A stretch of 64,000 bases of DNA, taken from contig JAFGGD010000020.1 in assembly GCA_016930695.1 (NCBI GenBank), positions 1-64,000 on the forward strand. Direction: 5' to 3'. Each line of letters starts with the position of its first letter. Position 1 is the stretch's first letter. The notes below the pieces were generated by a model, which was not told where the DNA came from, did no database searches, and saw only the letters and a list, made by a program, of their open reading frames with translations. A program made the translations under genes and the position numbers. Positions 9,108 to 20,706 of this stretch are shown here, piece after piece. The DNA comes from Candidatus Eisenbacteria bacterium (lineage in GTDB: Bacteria > Orphanbacterota > Orphanbacteria > Orphanbacterales > Orphanbacteraceae).

Positions 9108-10106
9108 TCAGGCGGACCAGGCCGGATCGGCCCGGAAGCGCGTTTCCATCTCTCTCTTTCGTTCCCGGGGAAGCCAGGAGGAACGTATTCCTTTAAGGAT
9201 CAAGGAATGGATCCGGTCGAGGGGGAAGCCCGGTTCCTCCTCGAGGGCGGCGAACTCGCCGGCGAGGCTGTTGCCGAAGAGGGCCGGGTCGTCGGTGTTG
9301 ACGGAGACGGGAACGCCGCGATCGAGGAACAATCGAATCGGGTGCGCCGCGAGGCGCGGGATCACGCCGGTCCGCAAATTGGAGCCGGGGCATGCCTCCA
9401 CCGGCACCCTCCGCAGCGCCAGAAGATCGAGCACGCCGGGGTCCTCGGCGGCGCGGGCGGCGTGTCCGATCCGGTCGGGACGGAGCGCCTCCAGCGCGCC
9501 GCGGACGCTCTCCGGCCCGGCCCCTTCGCCGGCGTGAACGGTGGTCCGTAGGCCGCGGCGGCGCGCCTCCTCGAAGGCGGGCGCGAAGGGTTCCGGCGGG
9601 TGCTCCGCCTCGGTGCCGCCCAGGCCGATGCCGATCACGCCGAGGTCCTTCAGCTCCGCCGCCTCCGCGACGCGGTGAAGAGCCCGCTCCGGCCCGCCGT
9701 CCCTCACCAGGTCGAGGATGAGCGCCGTCTCCGTCTCGGGCGCCCGGTTCAGGCCGGCGCGCACCGCCTCGGCGATCCGGCCCGTCTCGAGGCCGAAGCG
9801 GTGAAAATCGGAAGGGGAGAAGTGAAGCTCGGCGTAAAGAATGTTTTGTGAGTGAAGATTTCGCGCCACCGCCTCGGCGATCCTCTCGAAGGCGGCGTGG
9901 TCCCGCAGAAACCCGTTTTTCCAGGTCCAGGTTTCCAGGAAGTGGGGGAAATCGCGGTAACGGAAGCGTTCTCGGAGGGAGTCGCGGTCCGGAACGGAAG
10001 GATCGCCCCCCCGCTCTTCGATCAGTTCCCAGAACGTGTCGAGGGGAATCGCTCCCTCGAGGTGGACGTGCAGCTCCGCCTTGGGGATTCGCTCGAAGCG
10101 GTTCAC
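9108..10106 (-). CDS. add: Adenosine deaminase family protein
   Basis: The 332-residue product has the metal-dependent purine deaminase motifs in order: KAELHVHLEGAI near the N-terminus (two zinc-ligand His), TTVHAGEGAGPESV in the middle, IGHAARA, and SVNTDDPALFGNSL near the C-terminus (Asp zinc ligand and catalytic neighbour). These convert adenosine to inosine in purine salvage. An adenine deaminase of the same fold cannot be excluded from sequence alone. The start codon is GTG and overlaps the nitroreductase stop as GTGA, so the two genes are translationally coupled. A purine permease gene lies 12 kb away. Confidence 0.88.
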   Translation of the reverse strand: MNRFERIPKAELHVHLEGAIPLDTFWELIEERGGDPSVPDRDSLRERFRYRDFPHFLETWTWKNGFLRDHAAFERIAEAVARNLHSQNILYAELHFSPSDFHRFGLETGRIAEAVRAGLNRAPETETALILDLVRDGGPERALHRVAEAAELKDLGVIGIGLGGTEAEHPPEPFAPAFEEARRRGLRTTVHAGEGAGPESVRGALEALRPDRIGHAARAAEDPGVLDLLALRRVPVEACPGSNLRTGVIPRLAAHPIRLFLDRGVPVSVNTDDPALFGNSLAGEFAALEEEPGFPLDRIHSLILKGIRSSWLPRERKREMETRFRADPAWSA

Positions 10107-10708
10107 CCCCCGATCCCCTGTCCGTCGAGTCCGCCGCGCCGCGCCACCTCGGCGAGAGGCTTCCGGCCGCTCGGCGACTCCCGCTTCGCCAGGTTCTCCG
10201 GGAGCGCCGCGGGATCGCCCTTTCGCCCGACGGCGACGGCGGCGATCACCTCGTATTCCTCCTCCGGCGCGCCGAGCGCCTCATGGGCTTTCTGCCGGTC
10301 GAATCCGGCCATGCCGTGCGCGTAGAGGCCCATTTTTCTCGCCTGCAGGGCGAGGCTCATCCACGCGGATCCGGCGTCGAAGGGGGCGGTCCGGTTCGGT
10401 TTGCCGTTCTTCTCGAAGGCGCGCCGCACGAGCACGTAGAGAAGGAGAGGGGCGCGTTTCGCCCAGATCCGGTTCCCCTCGACGAGAGGCTCCAGGAAGC
10501 GGGCGCGCTCCTCGTCGGAAACCGCGTAGAGAAAGAGCCAGGGTTGCTCGTTCATGGATGAAGGGGCCCAGCGGGCCGCCTCGAAGAGGGAACGGACAGC
10601 CTCCTCCGGAATCGGATCGGGGCGGAAGGAACGGGGGGACCAGCGGTCGGTGAACTGCGGATCCACCTCCGCCTCGGCGCGGCGGGGATTGGGCGCGGGT
10701 TCGATCAT
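10103..10708 (-). CDS. Nitroreductase-family flavoprotein
   Basis: The 201-residue protein has the short nitroreductase fold: RWSPRSFRPDPIPEE at the N-terminus (FMN phosphate contacts), ARWAPSSMNEQPW, and ALQARKMGLYAHGMAGFD near the centre, where the family binds FMN. Such enzymes reduce nitro groups, quinones or enones with NAD(P)H; the natural substrate cannot be read from the sequence. The ATG at 10708 follows AGGAGGACACCCGACC, a strong ribosome binding site. Its stop overlaps the start of the deaminase gene. The promoter must lie in the repeat-bearing gap shared with the divergent SDR gene. Confidence 0.88.
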   Translation of the reverse strand: MIEPAPNPRRAEAEVDPQFTDRWSPRSFRPDPIPEEAVRSLFEAARWAPSSMNEQPWLFLYAVSDEERARFLEPLVEGNRIWAKRAPLLLYVLVRRAFEKNGKPNRTAPFDAGSAWMSLALQARKMGLYAHGMAGFDRQKAHEALGAPEEEYEVIAAVAVGRKGDPAALPENLAKRESPSGRKPLAEVARRGGLDGQGIGG

Positions 10709-10740
10709 GGTCGGGTGTCCTCCTATACGGCCGTGTTCTT

Positions 10741-10850
<110 letters not shown>

Positions 10851-10981
10851 TCCCCCCCTTCAGCATGCCTCAATCCCCCGCGCGGAACCACACCTTCCTC
10901 CGCATTTCCTTGTTTCCGCCGAAGGGATGGTCTACCTCTTCGGATGAGGGCGTTCGGCGGGACGCCCGGGAGAATCGCCCG

Positions 10982-12481
10982 ATGAGCGATCGAGTGAGCG
11001 ACGCGCCGGATCGCGCCATCCTGTTGACCGGCGCCACAGGCTATATCGGCGGCCGCCTCGCGCCGCGCCTTCTCGACGCCGGATTCCGCGTGCGCTGCGT
11101 CGTTCGGAATCGCGCCAAGCTCGCCGCGCGCCCCTGGGTCGGCCGGGAAGGATTGGAGATCGTCGAAGCGGACATCGGCGATCCGGAAAACCTGCGCCGG
11201 GCGATGGAGGGGTGCGGAGCGGCCTACTACCTGGTCCACTCCATGATGGTCGCCGGCTCGGATTACGCCCGCCGGGACGAGGAACTGGCGAAGCGTTTCG
11301 CCTCGGCCGCGCGCGACGCCGGCGTCGGCCGCATTCTCTACCTCGGCGGGCTCGGCGAAACCGGCCCCGATCTCTCGCCTCACCTCCGCTCCCGCCGGGA
11401 GGTGGAGCGCGCCTTCGCGTCCGCCTGCGTACCGGTCACCGTCTTTCGCGCGGCGATGATCATCGGATCCGGATCCGCTTCCTTCGAGATCCTGCGTTAT
11501 CTCGTGGAAAGGCTTCCGGTGATGATCACCCCGCGCTGGGTCTCCACCGAGAGCCAGCCGATCGCCGTGTCCGAGGCGCTGGACGCGATGGTTCTCGCCC
11601 TCGACGCGCCGGAGACGTCGGGGCGCACACTCGACCTCGGCGGGCCGGAGGTCCTCTCCTATCTGGAGATCATGCGGATCATGGCCGAAGAACTGGGACT
11701 GAGGCGGCGGCCGGTTCTCCCCGTTCCGGTGCTCACCCCGAAGCTGAGTTCCCTCTGGATCCACCTGGTCACGCCGATCAGCGGCCGGATCGCCCGCCCC
11801 CTCGCCGAGGGTCTCCGCAACCGGGTGGTCTGCCGGGACGACGCGGCGGAACGTCTGCTCCCGCGCTGGCGGGTTCCGATCCGCGAGGCGATCCGCGAAG
11901 CGGTCGCCTCGACCCGGAGCGGCCGGATCGAGACGAGTTGGACCGACGCGGGCCCCATGCCAGGCGATCCGGATTGGTCCGGGGGCGACGTCCGGAACGA
12001 CGTGCGGGAAGCGGTGATCGGAGCGCCTCCGGAAACGGTCTTCCACGCGGTCTGCCGGATCGGCGGGGGGAACGGTTGGTACGCGGCGGATCTGCTTTGG
12101 CGGATCCGCGGATGGATGGACCGGCTCGCCGGCGGTCCGGGTCTCCGACGCGGGCGCCGCGATCCGGAGAGGATCGGCTACGGGGACGCCCTCGACTTCT
12201 GGCGCGTGACCGCCGTGGAGGAGAACCGTTACCTGGAACTGCGCGCCGAGATGAAGCTCCCCGGCGAAGCGCTCCTCTCCTTCCGTATCGAGCCGGTCCC
12301 GGGCGATCCGGGCGGGAGCAGGCTGATCCAAACCGCCCGCTATCTGCCCCGCGGTTTGGCGGGGCTTCTCTACTGGTATTCCGTTCTTCCCTTCCACGGC
12401 TTCGTCTTCCGCGGAATGCTCGGCGGGATTCGCCGGACCGCCGAGGAGGCGGCGCGGCCGGGGACATTCCTGCAAACCTGA
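10982..12481 (+). CDS. SDR-type NAD(P)-binding protein with C-terminal DUF2867 domain
   Basis: The 499-residue protein has an N-terminal Rossmann domain (LLTGATGYIGGRLAPRLL at about 14-31) of the atypical SDR/NmrA type, extending to about residue 300, and a C-terminal SRPBCC-like DUF2867 domain (about 340-490). The combination is found in E. coli YbjT-like and actinobacterial proteins of unknown biochemistry. The second domain has a ligand-binding START-like fold in known members. The start at 10982 is preceded by GGGAG; the same frame is open back to 10715, but only through the repeat tract. It is divergent from the nitroreductase gene and ends 4 bp from the convergent Cys-cluster gene. Confidence 0.85.
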   Translation: MSDRVSDAPDRAILLTGATGYIGGRLAPRLLDAGFRVRCVVRNRAKLAARPWVGREGLEIVEADIGDPENLRRAMEGCGAAYYLVHSMMVAGSDYARRDEELAKRFASAARDAGVGRILYLGGLGETGPDLSPHLRSRREVERAFASACVPVTVFRAAMIIGSGSASFEILRYLVERLPVMITPRWVSTESQPIAVSEALDAMVLALDAPETSGRTLDLGGPEVLSYLEIMRIMAEELGLRRRPVLPVPVLTPKLSSLWIHLVTPISGRIARPLAEGLRNRVVCRDDAAERLLPRWRVPIREAIREAVASTRSGRIETSWTDAGPMPGDPDWSGGDVRNDVREAVIGAPPETVFHAVCRIGGGNGWYAADLLWRIRGWMDRLAGGPGLRRGRRDPERIGYGDALDFWRVTAVEENRYLELRAEMKLPGEALLSFRIEPVPGDPGGSRLIQTARYLPRGLAGLLYWYSVLPFHGFVFRGMLGGIRRTAEEAARPGTFLQT

Positions 12482-12485
12482 ACGA

Positions 12486-12833
12486 TCAGACCGGTTCCAT
12501 TCCCGGGCAGGTGCGCGCCCGGCGGTTCCACGCCTCCCGGCTCGCCAGGATCTCCGGCCAGAAGGGGAAGGAACGGCACTGCTCCGGCCGTGCTTCGTGA
12601 ATCGTGCAGACGCCTCCCCGGAAGAAGGGGCAGGGGCGGCGGCGGGTCACGCGGATCCAGAACCCCTCGCCGTTCTTCTCGTCGATGTGGCGCTCACGGA
12701 AGCGGTGCACCGGAACGCCGACAAAGCGGGCGGCCCGGCGGAGGTCGGCATCCGTGAAGCAAACCCAGCCGGGCCGGCGGCAGCAGCGTCCGCAGGCCGT
12801 GCATCGGAAGCGGAGTTTCTTCCCGTCGAGCAT
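12486..12833 (-). CDS. YkgJ-type zinc/iron-chelating cysteine cluster protein
   Basis: The 115-residue protein contains FRCTACGRCCRRPG at residues 8-21, CPFFRGGVCTIHEARPEQCR in the middle and a final CPG. This spaced-cysteine pattern defines the UPF0153/YkgJ family, thought to bind a metal or Fe-S cluster. The start at 12833 is chosen because GGAGGG lies upstream and MLDGKKLRFRCTACG begins just before the first cluster. A Met 21 codons further upstream is possible. The function in this organism is unknown; it stands alone. Confidence 0.8.
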   Translation of the reverse strand: MLDGKKLRFRCTACGRCCRRPGWVCFTDADLRRAARFVGVPVHRFRERHIDEKNGEGFWIRVTRRRPCPFFRGGVCTIHEARPEQCRSFPFWPEILASREAWNRRARTCPGMEPV

Positions 12834-13023
12834 GGGAGCGGATTCCCTCCACCACGAAGAACACTCCGGAAGGCGAAACGAAACCGAATTCATTTTACCA
12901 TGAAGAGCGGGGTGGGCAGGGAGGGGAAGAGCCGCGGAGAACGATGGTCTGGAAAAAGTCGTCCTCCCCGCGATGCGCGATCCATTACAGTGGGCGACGG
13001 GCGAATGCCCTCGGGGAGCGATC

Positions 13024-13830
13024 ATGGACGAAGTCGAACAGGCGGTCCTGCCGGCGGCGGGACGGGGGACACGTCTCGCGCGTGTCCGAGGCGACGGGCC
13101 GAAGGAATTGCTCGCCGTCGGCGGGATCCCTCTCATCGATCGCGCCGTCCGCGAGGCGTTTCTGGGTGGCGTGAAGAGGGTGATTCTCGTCCTCTCGCCG
13201 GAGAAGGCCGCCATGGGGGAACGTTTCCGCGACCTCGCCGCACTGGCCGCCCTGGGCGCCGGCGACGGAGAACGATCGGTGGAGACGGCCGTGCAGGAGC
13301 ACCCCACAGGGCTCGCCGACGCGATCCGGATCGCCCGCGACAGGATGGAACCCGGCCCATTCGCCCTGCTCCTTCCGGACAACGTCTACGACGGCGACCC
13401 GCTCGGCGAGATGCTTCCCGCCTTTCGCGCCCGCCGGATCTCCGTCGCCGGGTTGCTCGACGTCCCGCCGGAGGATTGGAACGGCTTCGGGAACTGCGGC
13501 GCCGTGGAGACGAAAGCCGAAGAGGGGTGGCTTCGGATCGTCCGTCTCGGCCCGAAGGGGAGCGGCCCCTTCCGTGGGGAAAACCCGAACGCGCCGGCGC
13601 GCCGCTGGTTCGGCCGCTCCATCCTGACCCCCGCCTTTTTCGATGAATGGGGACGCGCCGCTTTTCCGCCCGGCGCGGAGAGAGACGACGTGCCGGTCCT
13701 GCAACGAATGGTCGCCGGCGAGGGGGTTCTAGGCGTGCCGCTTCGCGGGCGCGGCTTCGACGCGGGAAACGAGACCGGCCTCGCCCGGGCGCGGGCCTAT
13801 TACGAGTACGAGAGGGGGTCGGACCGATGA
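13024..13830 (+). CDS. GalU-like sugar-1-phosphate nucleotidyltransferase
   Basis: The 268-residue protein has the nucleotidyltransferase signature VLPAAGRGTRLARV at the N-terminus, PKELLAVGGIPLIDRAV, and LLPDNVYDGD (metal-binding Asp after strand 4). The best relatives are UTP-glucose-1-phosphate uridylyltransferases and glucose-1-phosphate thymidylyltransferases, but the first loop departs from GalU, so the sugar and nucleotide are uncertain. GGGGAG precedes the ATG. It is the first of three genes joined by 4-bp overlaps, suggesting a small operon for nucleotide-sugar metabolism. Confidence 0.8.
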   Translation: MDEVEQAVLPAAGRGTRLARVRGDGPKELLAVGGIPLIDRAVREAFLGGVKRVILVLSPEKAAMGERFRDLAALAALGAGDGERSVETAVQEHPTGLADAIRIARDRMEPGPFALLLPDNVYDGDPLGEMLPAFRARRISVAGLLDVPPEDWNGFGNCGAVETKAEEGWLRIVRLGPKGSGPFRGENPNAPARRWFGRSILTPAFFDEWGRAAFPPGAERDDVPVLQRMVAGEGVLGVPLRGRGFDAGNETGLARARAYYEYERGSDR

Positions 13831-14606
13831 TTCGCTGGACCGTCCTGGGGAGCGGCACGCACATCGCGAGCGCCCGGCGCGGTTCGCCGGGGCACATGGT
13901 CGAGGTGGGGGGAACGAAGGTCCTCTTCGATTGCGGCGCCGGCTCCTTCCACGGAATCGCGCGGGCGGGCGCGGCGCCGGAGGAGATCGGCGCGGTCTTC
14001 ATTACCCATCTCCACCCGGATCACACGGCGGATCTGACGCCTCTCCTCTTCCGCATGCGCTCGGCCATTCGCGCCTCCGGCGGCGCGAAGTACGTCGACC
14101 TGATCGGCCCCGTCGGTTTCGCGACTTACATGGAAACGCTCCGCGCGCTGCACGCGCCCTACCTGGAGACGCAGGGGCTGGAGTGGCGGGTCCGGGAGGT
14201 CGGCGCCGGCGAGACGCGGCTTCCGGAGCTCGCGGTGAGGCACCTTCCCGTTCCCCACGGCGTTCCCGCCCTCGCCTACGGCGTGGAGGACGGCGAAGGG
14301 GCGCGGGCCGTCTACAGCGGCGACACGGGACGATCCGCCGATCTGATCCGCCTCGCCCGCGGCGCGGATCTTCTGGTGATCGAGGCGAGCTTCCCCAACG
14401 GCCGGAGGGAGACGGGTCACCTGACGCCGGAGGAGGCGTCGGCGATCGCCGCAGAAGCGGGCGTAGCGGAAATGGTTCTTGTCCATATGAATCCGGAGTG
14501 CGACGAGGCGGACATGGCGGCCGAGTGCGGCGCGGCGTTCCGCGGGCGGATCCTCGTCGCCGAGGACGGCATGGTCCGCGTCGCGCGGAGAGGGGGGAGC
14601 GAGTGA
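13827..14606 (+). CDS. Metallo-beta-lactamase fold hydrolase, RNase Z-like
   Basis: The 259-residue protein carries the HLHPDHTADL metal motif near residue 65, a later LPVPHGVPALAYGV with a His ligand, AVYSGDTGRSADLIRL and a final VLVHMNPE. The layout matches the RNase Z/arylsulfatase-AtsA branch of the metallo-beta-lactamase superfamily. It lacks the long exosite arm of true RNase Z, so a small phosphodiester or ester substrate is as likely as tRNA 3' processing. Its ATG overlaps the upstream stop (ATGA) and its stop overlaps the downstream GTG. Confidence 0.82.
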   Translation: MIRWTVLGSGTHIASARRGSPGHMVEVGGTKVLFDCGAGSFHGIARAGAAPEEIGAVFITHLHPDHTADLTPLLFRMRSAIRASGGAKYVDLIGPVGFATYMETLRALHAPYLETQGLEWRVREVGAGETRLPELAVRHLPVPHGVPALAYGVEDGEGARAVYSGDTGRSADLIRLARGADLLVIEASFPNGRRETGHLTPEEASAIAAEAGVAEMVLVHMNPECDEADMAAECGAAFRGRILVAEDGMVRVARRGGSE

Positions 14607-15571
14607 GTGACGTCCGTTTCGGTTTGATCGGCGTGGGGAGGCACGGCGCGCGCTACGCCTCGCACCTTCTCGGAGGGGACGTCCCCGGAGGGAGCTTGGC
14701 GGCGATCACCCGGCGTGATCATCGCCTCGGCGCGGAGCAGGCCCGGGAGTGGGGGGTCGCCTACCACGAAGACGCGCTCTCTCTCGCGGCGGACCCGGCC
14801 GTGGACGCCGTGCTGGTCGTCTCTCTCTCCCTCTTTCATCCGGAAGGGGTGGAGGCCGCCGCCGGCGCCGGGAAACCGGTGCTGGTGGAGAAACCCCTCG
14901 CGAGAGACCTGGACGGCTGCGACCGCATCGAGGCCGCGGTCCGGCGGGCGGGCATCCCTCTGATGGTCGCCCAGACTTCCCGCTACGAGGGGGTGATCGC
15001 CGGCCTACTGGAGGCGCTCCCCTCGATCGCCCCGGTTCGGGAGGCGCTTTTCGACCTGCAAACCGAGGATCGGACCCACGTGAATGGTGTCTTTCAGGAG
15101 CGCCTGAACGACGACGGAGTGCTTCTCGATTCCGGGGTCCACTATTTCGATCTGATCCCCCGAATCATCGGACCGATCCGCGAGGTGTGGTGCGAGCGCC
15201 ATTTCATGCGTGGCACGCCGATCGACGACGGTTACACGGCCCTCTTCCGCGCAGCGGGCGGAGCGCGCGCGGCGATTCACACGGCCCGTTGGGGCGGTTC
15301 GCGCGACGAGAGGATCCGGATCGCCGGAGAGGGAGGGCTGCTGATCGCTTCCCGTACGCCGCACCGTCTCCATCGAGTCGCCGGGCGAACTTGCGCGCCC
15401 CTCCCCTTCCCCGAGGTGCCGGGCACTCTTGTCCCCACTCTTTACGATTTTCTCCGGGTCTGCCGGGGGGAATCCTCGCCGCCGATCCCTCTCGCCGACG
15501 GACGGGCCGCCGTGGCGGTGGCGGAGGCGTGCCGGCGAAGCCGCGGCGCGTGGGTCGCGCTCTCGGGGTGA
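14603..15571 (+). CDS. Gfo/Idh/MocA-family oxidoreductase
   Basis: The 322-residue protein opens with an NAD(P)-binding GLIGVGRHGARYASHL motif, followed by VDAVLVVSLSLFHPE and VLVEKPLARD; the EKP lysine is the family catalytic residue. A C-terminal alpha/beta domain holds DSGVHYFDLIPRII, where the family His coordinates the sugar. These enzymes oxidise or reduce sugars, inositols or nucleotide-linked sugars. The GTG start overlaps the previous stop as GTGA. Its place after a nucleotidyltransferase suggests a nucleotide-sugar substrate, which is inference. Confidence 0.85.
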   Translation: MSDVRFGLIGVGRHGARYASHLLGGDVPGGSLAAITRRDHRLGAEQAREWGVAYHEDALSLAADPAVDAVLVVSLSLFHPEGVEAAAGAGKPVLVEKPLARDLDGCDRIEAAVRRAGIPLMVAQTSRYEGVIAGLLEALPSIAPVREALFDLQTEDRTHVNGVFQERLNDDGVLLDSGVHYFDLIPRIIGPIREVWCERHFMRGTPIDDGYTALFRAAGGARAAIHTARWGGSRDERIRIAGEGGLLIASRTPHRLHRVAGRTCAPLPFPEVPGTLVPTLYDFLRVCRGESSPPIPLADGRAAVAVAEACRRSRGAWVALSG

Positions 15572-15640
15572 AACGAAGGACGGTCGGGAGTGGGCCGCGC
15601 AAGTCGTGAGGCTCACCACGAAGAGCACGAAGGGCTTTTT

Positions 15641-15670
15641 AATCGGGATCGCTATCGACATCGAAATCCC
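15641..15670. repeat. Hexamer-periodic GATNNC tract, copy 4
   Basis: Five exact 6-base units (AATCGG, GATCGC, TATCGA, CATCGA, AATCCC) fill the interval. Read on the minus strand they become GATTTC, GATGTC, GATAGC, GATCCC, GATT, sharing units with the tract at 3606. It abuts the GATACC palindrome directly. From 15572 to 15880 I see nothing else besides these repeats. Confidence 0.65.
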
Positions 15671-15728
15671 CTCGTAACCGGATTCACTTTTCCGGAGCGG
15701 AGCGGAGGAAAAGGTATCTGGTTACGAG
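15671..15728. repeat. GATACC palindromic intergenic repeat, copy 2
   Basis: The left arm (15671-15693) begins CTCGTAACCGGAT and ends CTTTTCC. The right arm (15707-15728) is its near-perfect reverse complement, with nine matching base pairs at the outer end, three more at GAT and six at TTTTCC. The loop is GGAGCGGAGCGGA. The right arm contains GGTATCTGGTTA, the reverse complement of TAACCAGATACC at 3246. There is no U-run, so it is not a plain terminator. Confidence 0.65.
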
Positions 15729-15880
15729 GATCCGTCTTTTCCCATCCGTCTCACGCCTCCCCGCGACTCCCGCCCCCGCCGAAGAGGCAGGCCCATTCCG
15801 GTCGAGAAAGAGCAAAAAACCGCGCTTTTCTGTCAATATGGGCATGTCTCGTGTGCGCCAATAAGGCAGAATAAAAAACA

Positions 15881-15907
15881 CTTGCACTCTCCGGCTGAGA
15901 GTGCTAA
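15881..15907 (+). promoter_or_regulatory. CIRCE operator (HrcA binding site)
   Basis: CTTGCACTC-N9-GAGTGCTAA matches the CIRCE consensus TTAGCACTC-N9-GAGTGCTAA at 16 of 18 arm positions with the exact 9-bp spacer. CIRCE is bound by the HrcA repressor, whose activity depends on GroEL. hrcA itself is not in this window. Confidence 0.93.
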
Positions 15908-15910
15908 TTT
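15882..15910 (+). promoter_or_regulatory. groESL promoter
   Basis: TTGCAC (15882-15887), 17 bp, TAATTT (15905-15910). Both hexamers overlap the CIRCE arms, so HrcA binding would block RNA polymerase directly. The predicted transcript has a leader of roughly 170 nt. Confidence 0.8.
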
Positions 15911-15998
15911 GTAGATTGTCTGCTGATAAGCAGTTACTTCACCGGGCCCTCTTCGGTATCGATTTTGCAATCTAATAAGGCCTGGAAATTCAGCGAAC

Positions 15999-16066
15999 GC
16001 GCGCCCTTCCGGGCGCGCATACAGGTTCAACCTCCCGGAGGGGAGCGCCGGGCCCGCGAAGCGGGC
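15999..16066 (+). promoter_or_regulatory. Two GC-rich hairpins in the groES leader
   Basis: GCGCGCCC-TTCC-GGGCGCGC (15999-16018) is a perfect 8-bp stem, and GCCCGC-GAA-GCGGGC (16052-16066) a perfect 6-bp stem that ends 7 bases before the AAAGGAG ribosome binding site. Neither has a U-run. They could stabilise the mRNA or affect ribosome access; the role is inferred. Confidence 0.5.
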
Positions 16067-16088
16067 TCCGTGGAAAGGAGTGAGAGGG

Positions 16089-18638
<2,550 letters not shown>

Positions 18639-18642
<4 letters not shown>

Positions 18643-19484
18643 TCCTCTTCCTCCGTGAAGCGGAGCACGGTGATCTCCGGCGGCATGCCGAAGCGGACGG
18701 GGAAGATGCTCCAGCCCACGCCGGAGTCGACGTGGAGCCAGAGGCCGCCGACGCGGAAGCGTCCTCGCCGGTAACGCCAATCCTTGTCCGACAGGAATCG
18801 TTCGAGCAGCGCCTTCGGCGCGGCGATCTGTCCCCCGTGGGTGTCGCCGGCCAGGAAGAGATCCGCTCCGGAATCGGCGGCGCGCTCCAGCATCCAGGGG
18901 GTGTGGGCGAGGATCACGACCGGGATCGAGTCGGCCGGCGCGCTCAAGAGGCGGTCCGGGTCTCCCCCTTGCGCCCGCGTGTCCATCTCGTCCAGGCCGA
19001 TCAGCCGAAGCCGCCGTCCGTCTCTCTCCAGATCGATCGCCTCGTTGCGGAGCATGCGGATCGGTTCGCGGCCGCGGAGCGGTCCGCCGGGCCCGCCCAC
19101 GTGGCAGAGCAGGCAGGACTCGCGGCTCCCGTCGTAGTCCACGTTTCCCAGGACGCCCCAAACCTCCGCACGCCCGGGGAAGCGCCGGAGCAGTTCGAGC
19201 GCCGGCTCCCGGGAACGGTTGGCGTGCACGTAGTCGCCGGTGACGAACACGTAGTCCGGGTCGATCTTCTCCAGCGCCTCGAGGAGGAGCCTCTCCCGCC
19301 GCCCGATTCCGCGGGTGTGCAGATCGCTGACGTGGACCACCGTGGCGCCGCCGAAGAAGCGGGCGAGCGGAGGGGAGGGGACGCGCACCTCGCGGACCAC
19401 CAAACGGGCCGGCTCGATCAGCGTGCCGTAAATCAGGATCGCCGCGAAGGGGACGAGCGCGATCCACAACCACCGGAGCCGCAT
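18639..19484 (-). CDS. Membrane-anchored calcineurin-like metallophosphoesterase
   Basis: The 281-residue protein has one N-terminal membrane segment and then the metallophosphoesterase motifs HVSDLHTRGIG, FVTGDYVHA, GNVDYDG, ILAHTPWM and AGDTHGGQ. The order fits the YaeI/UDP-2,3-diacylglucosamine hydrolase-like group that acts at the membrane. The third motif is usually GNH(D/E); here the catalytic His is replaced by Val while the metal-ligand Asn remains, which may alter activity. The ATG at 19484 is preferred over the GTG at 19493 because GGGGGAGG ends eight bases upstream of it. It is the first gene of a two-gene operon with the lipoprotein. Confidence 0.85.
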
Positions 19485-19523
19485 CGGATTCACCTCCCCC
19501 GCGCCCGGGCGCGGACCGGCACC

Positions 19524-19552
19524 ACAATCCCACGGGCGGGGCCGACAGTCAA
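19524..19552 (-). promoter_or_regulatory. Promoter of the metallophosphoesterase-lipoprotein operon
   Basis: On the minus strand TTGACT (19547-19552), 17 bp, GATTGT (19524-19529). The -10 element ends 40 bp before the start codon. Confidence 0.55.
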
Positions 19553-19652
19553 CCGGAGCGGAGGGTGGGCCGTCCCTCCCCTTCGTGCTATCATGCGGAA
19601 AGGACCGGACCTGCCCCCGCGGCGGCGCCGCGGGTCGCGCGAGGAGTCAAGC

Positions 19653-20663
19653 ATGATACGAATCGGCGTGATCGGTTGTGGATACTGGGGACCGAACATC
19701 ATCCGCAACTTCGCGGACCTTCCGGAGGCGGACCTGGCCCTCGTGGCGGAGAGGGACGAGGAGAAGCGGAACCGCGTTCTCCGGCGCTATCCGTCGGTGC
19801 GGGGAGTCGCCGACGGGGAGGAGATCCTCCAAGACGAGTCGGTGAAGGCCGTGGCGATCATCACCGACGCGGAGTCCCATTACACCCTGGCCAAGCGCGC
19901 CCTCGAAGCGGGGAAACACGTGCTCGTCGAGAAACCCCTCGCCATGCGCCCCGAGCAATCGGAGGAGTTGGCGCGGCTCGCCGAAGAGAAGCACCTGGTC
20001 CTCATGGTGGGGCACACCTTCGAGTACAACCCGGCGGTGCGGCGGTTGAAGGAACTGACCCGGACGGACGGGTTCGGGGCGATCCGCTACATCTATTCGA
20101 CACGCGTGAATCTGGGAATCTTCCGGCCCGGCATCAACGCCATGTGGAACCTCGCCCCCCACGACCTGTCGATCCTCTTCTACCTGCTCGATGAGGAGCC
20201 GACCGGAGTGATCGCCCTCGGCCGCTCCTTTATCAAGCCCGACGTGGAGGATGTGGTGTTCCTCTTCGTCGAGTTCCCCTCGGGGAGCGTCGCCCACGTG
20301 CACGTGAGTTGGCTCGACCCTTCGAAGGTGCGGCGGACGACGGTGGTGGGCGAGCGGCAGATGGCGGTGTACGACGACCTGGACAGCGAGCAGAAGCTGA
20401 AACTGTACGACCGCGGTTTCGAGAGCACCCTCTTCGAGGACGGGGGAATCCAGGACTATCAGGTCCGGCTTCGCGCCGGGGACATTTTGGCGCCGCGGAT
20501 CCAGACCACGGAACCGCTGCGCGTGGAATGCGCCCACTTCCTGGAGTGCGTCCGCGAGGGTGGGCGTCCGCTCACCGACGGTTGGAACGGCCATCGCGTG
20601 GTGCGTACTCTTCACGCGGCGCAGCGCTCGCTCGAGGCGGGCGGCCGGCGGATCGAACTCTGA
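19653..20663 (+). CDS. Gfo/Idh/MocA-family oxidoreductase, nucleotide-sugar type
   Basis: The 336-residue protein has the NAD-binding GVIGCGYWGPNIIRNF at residues 5-20, the catalytic EKPLAM near 95, VGHTFEYNPAVRRLKE, and WNLAPHDLSILFYLL with the substrate His. The GYWGPN and HTFEYN signatures are typical of WlbA/WbpB-like enzymes that oxidise UDP-N-acetylglucosaminuronic acid in surface polysaccharide pathways. GAGGAG precedes the ATG. An upstream TGC-TATCAT at 19586-19594 could serve as an extended -10. It heads a three-gene operon with a methyltransferase and a flippase-like membrane protein, in keeping with envelope glycan synthesis. Confidence 0.86.
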   Translation: MIRIGVIGCGYWGPNIIRNFADLPEADLALVAERDEEKRNRVLRRYPSVRGVADGEEILQDESVKAVAIITDAESHYTLAKRALEAGKHVLVEKPLAMRPEQSEELARLAEEKHLVLMVGHTFEYNPAVRRLKELTRTDGFGAIRYIYSTRVNLGIFRPGINAMWNLAPHDLSILFYLLDEEPTGVIALGRSFIKPDVEDVVFLFVEFPSGSVAHVHVSWLDPSKVRRTTVVGERQMAVYDDLDSEQKLKLYDRGFESTLFEDGGIQDYQVRLRAGDILAPRIQTTEPLRVECAHFLECVREGGRPLTDGWNGHRVVRTLHAAQRSLEAGGRRIEL

Positions 20664-20706
20664 CGGTGGTGGCGCGCCGGAGCGGGCCGACGCGGGAAAA
20701 GGGCGG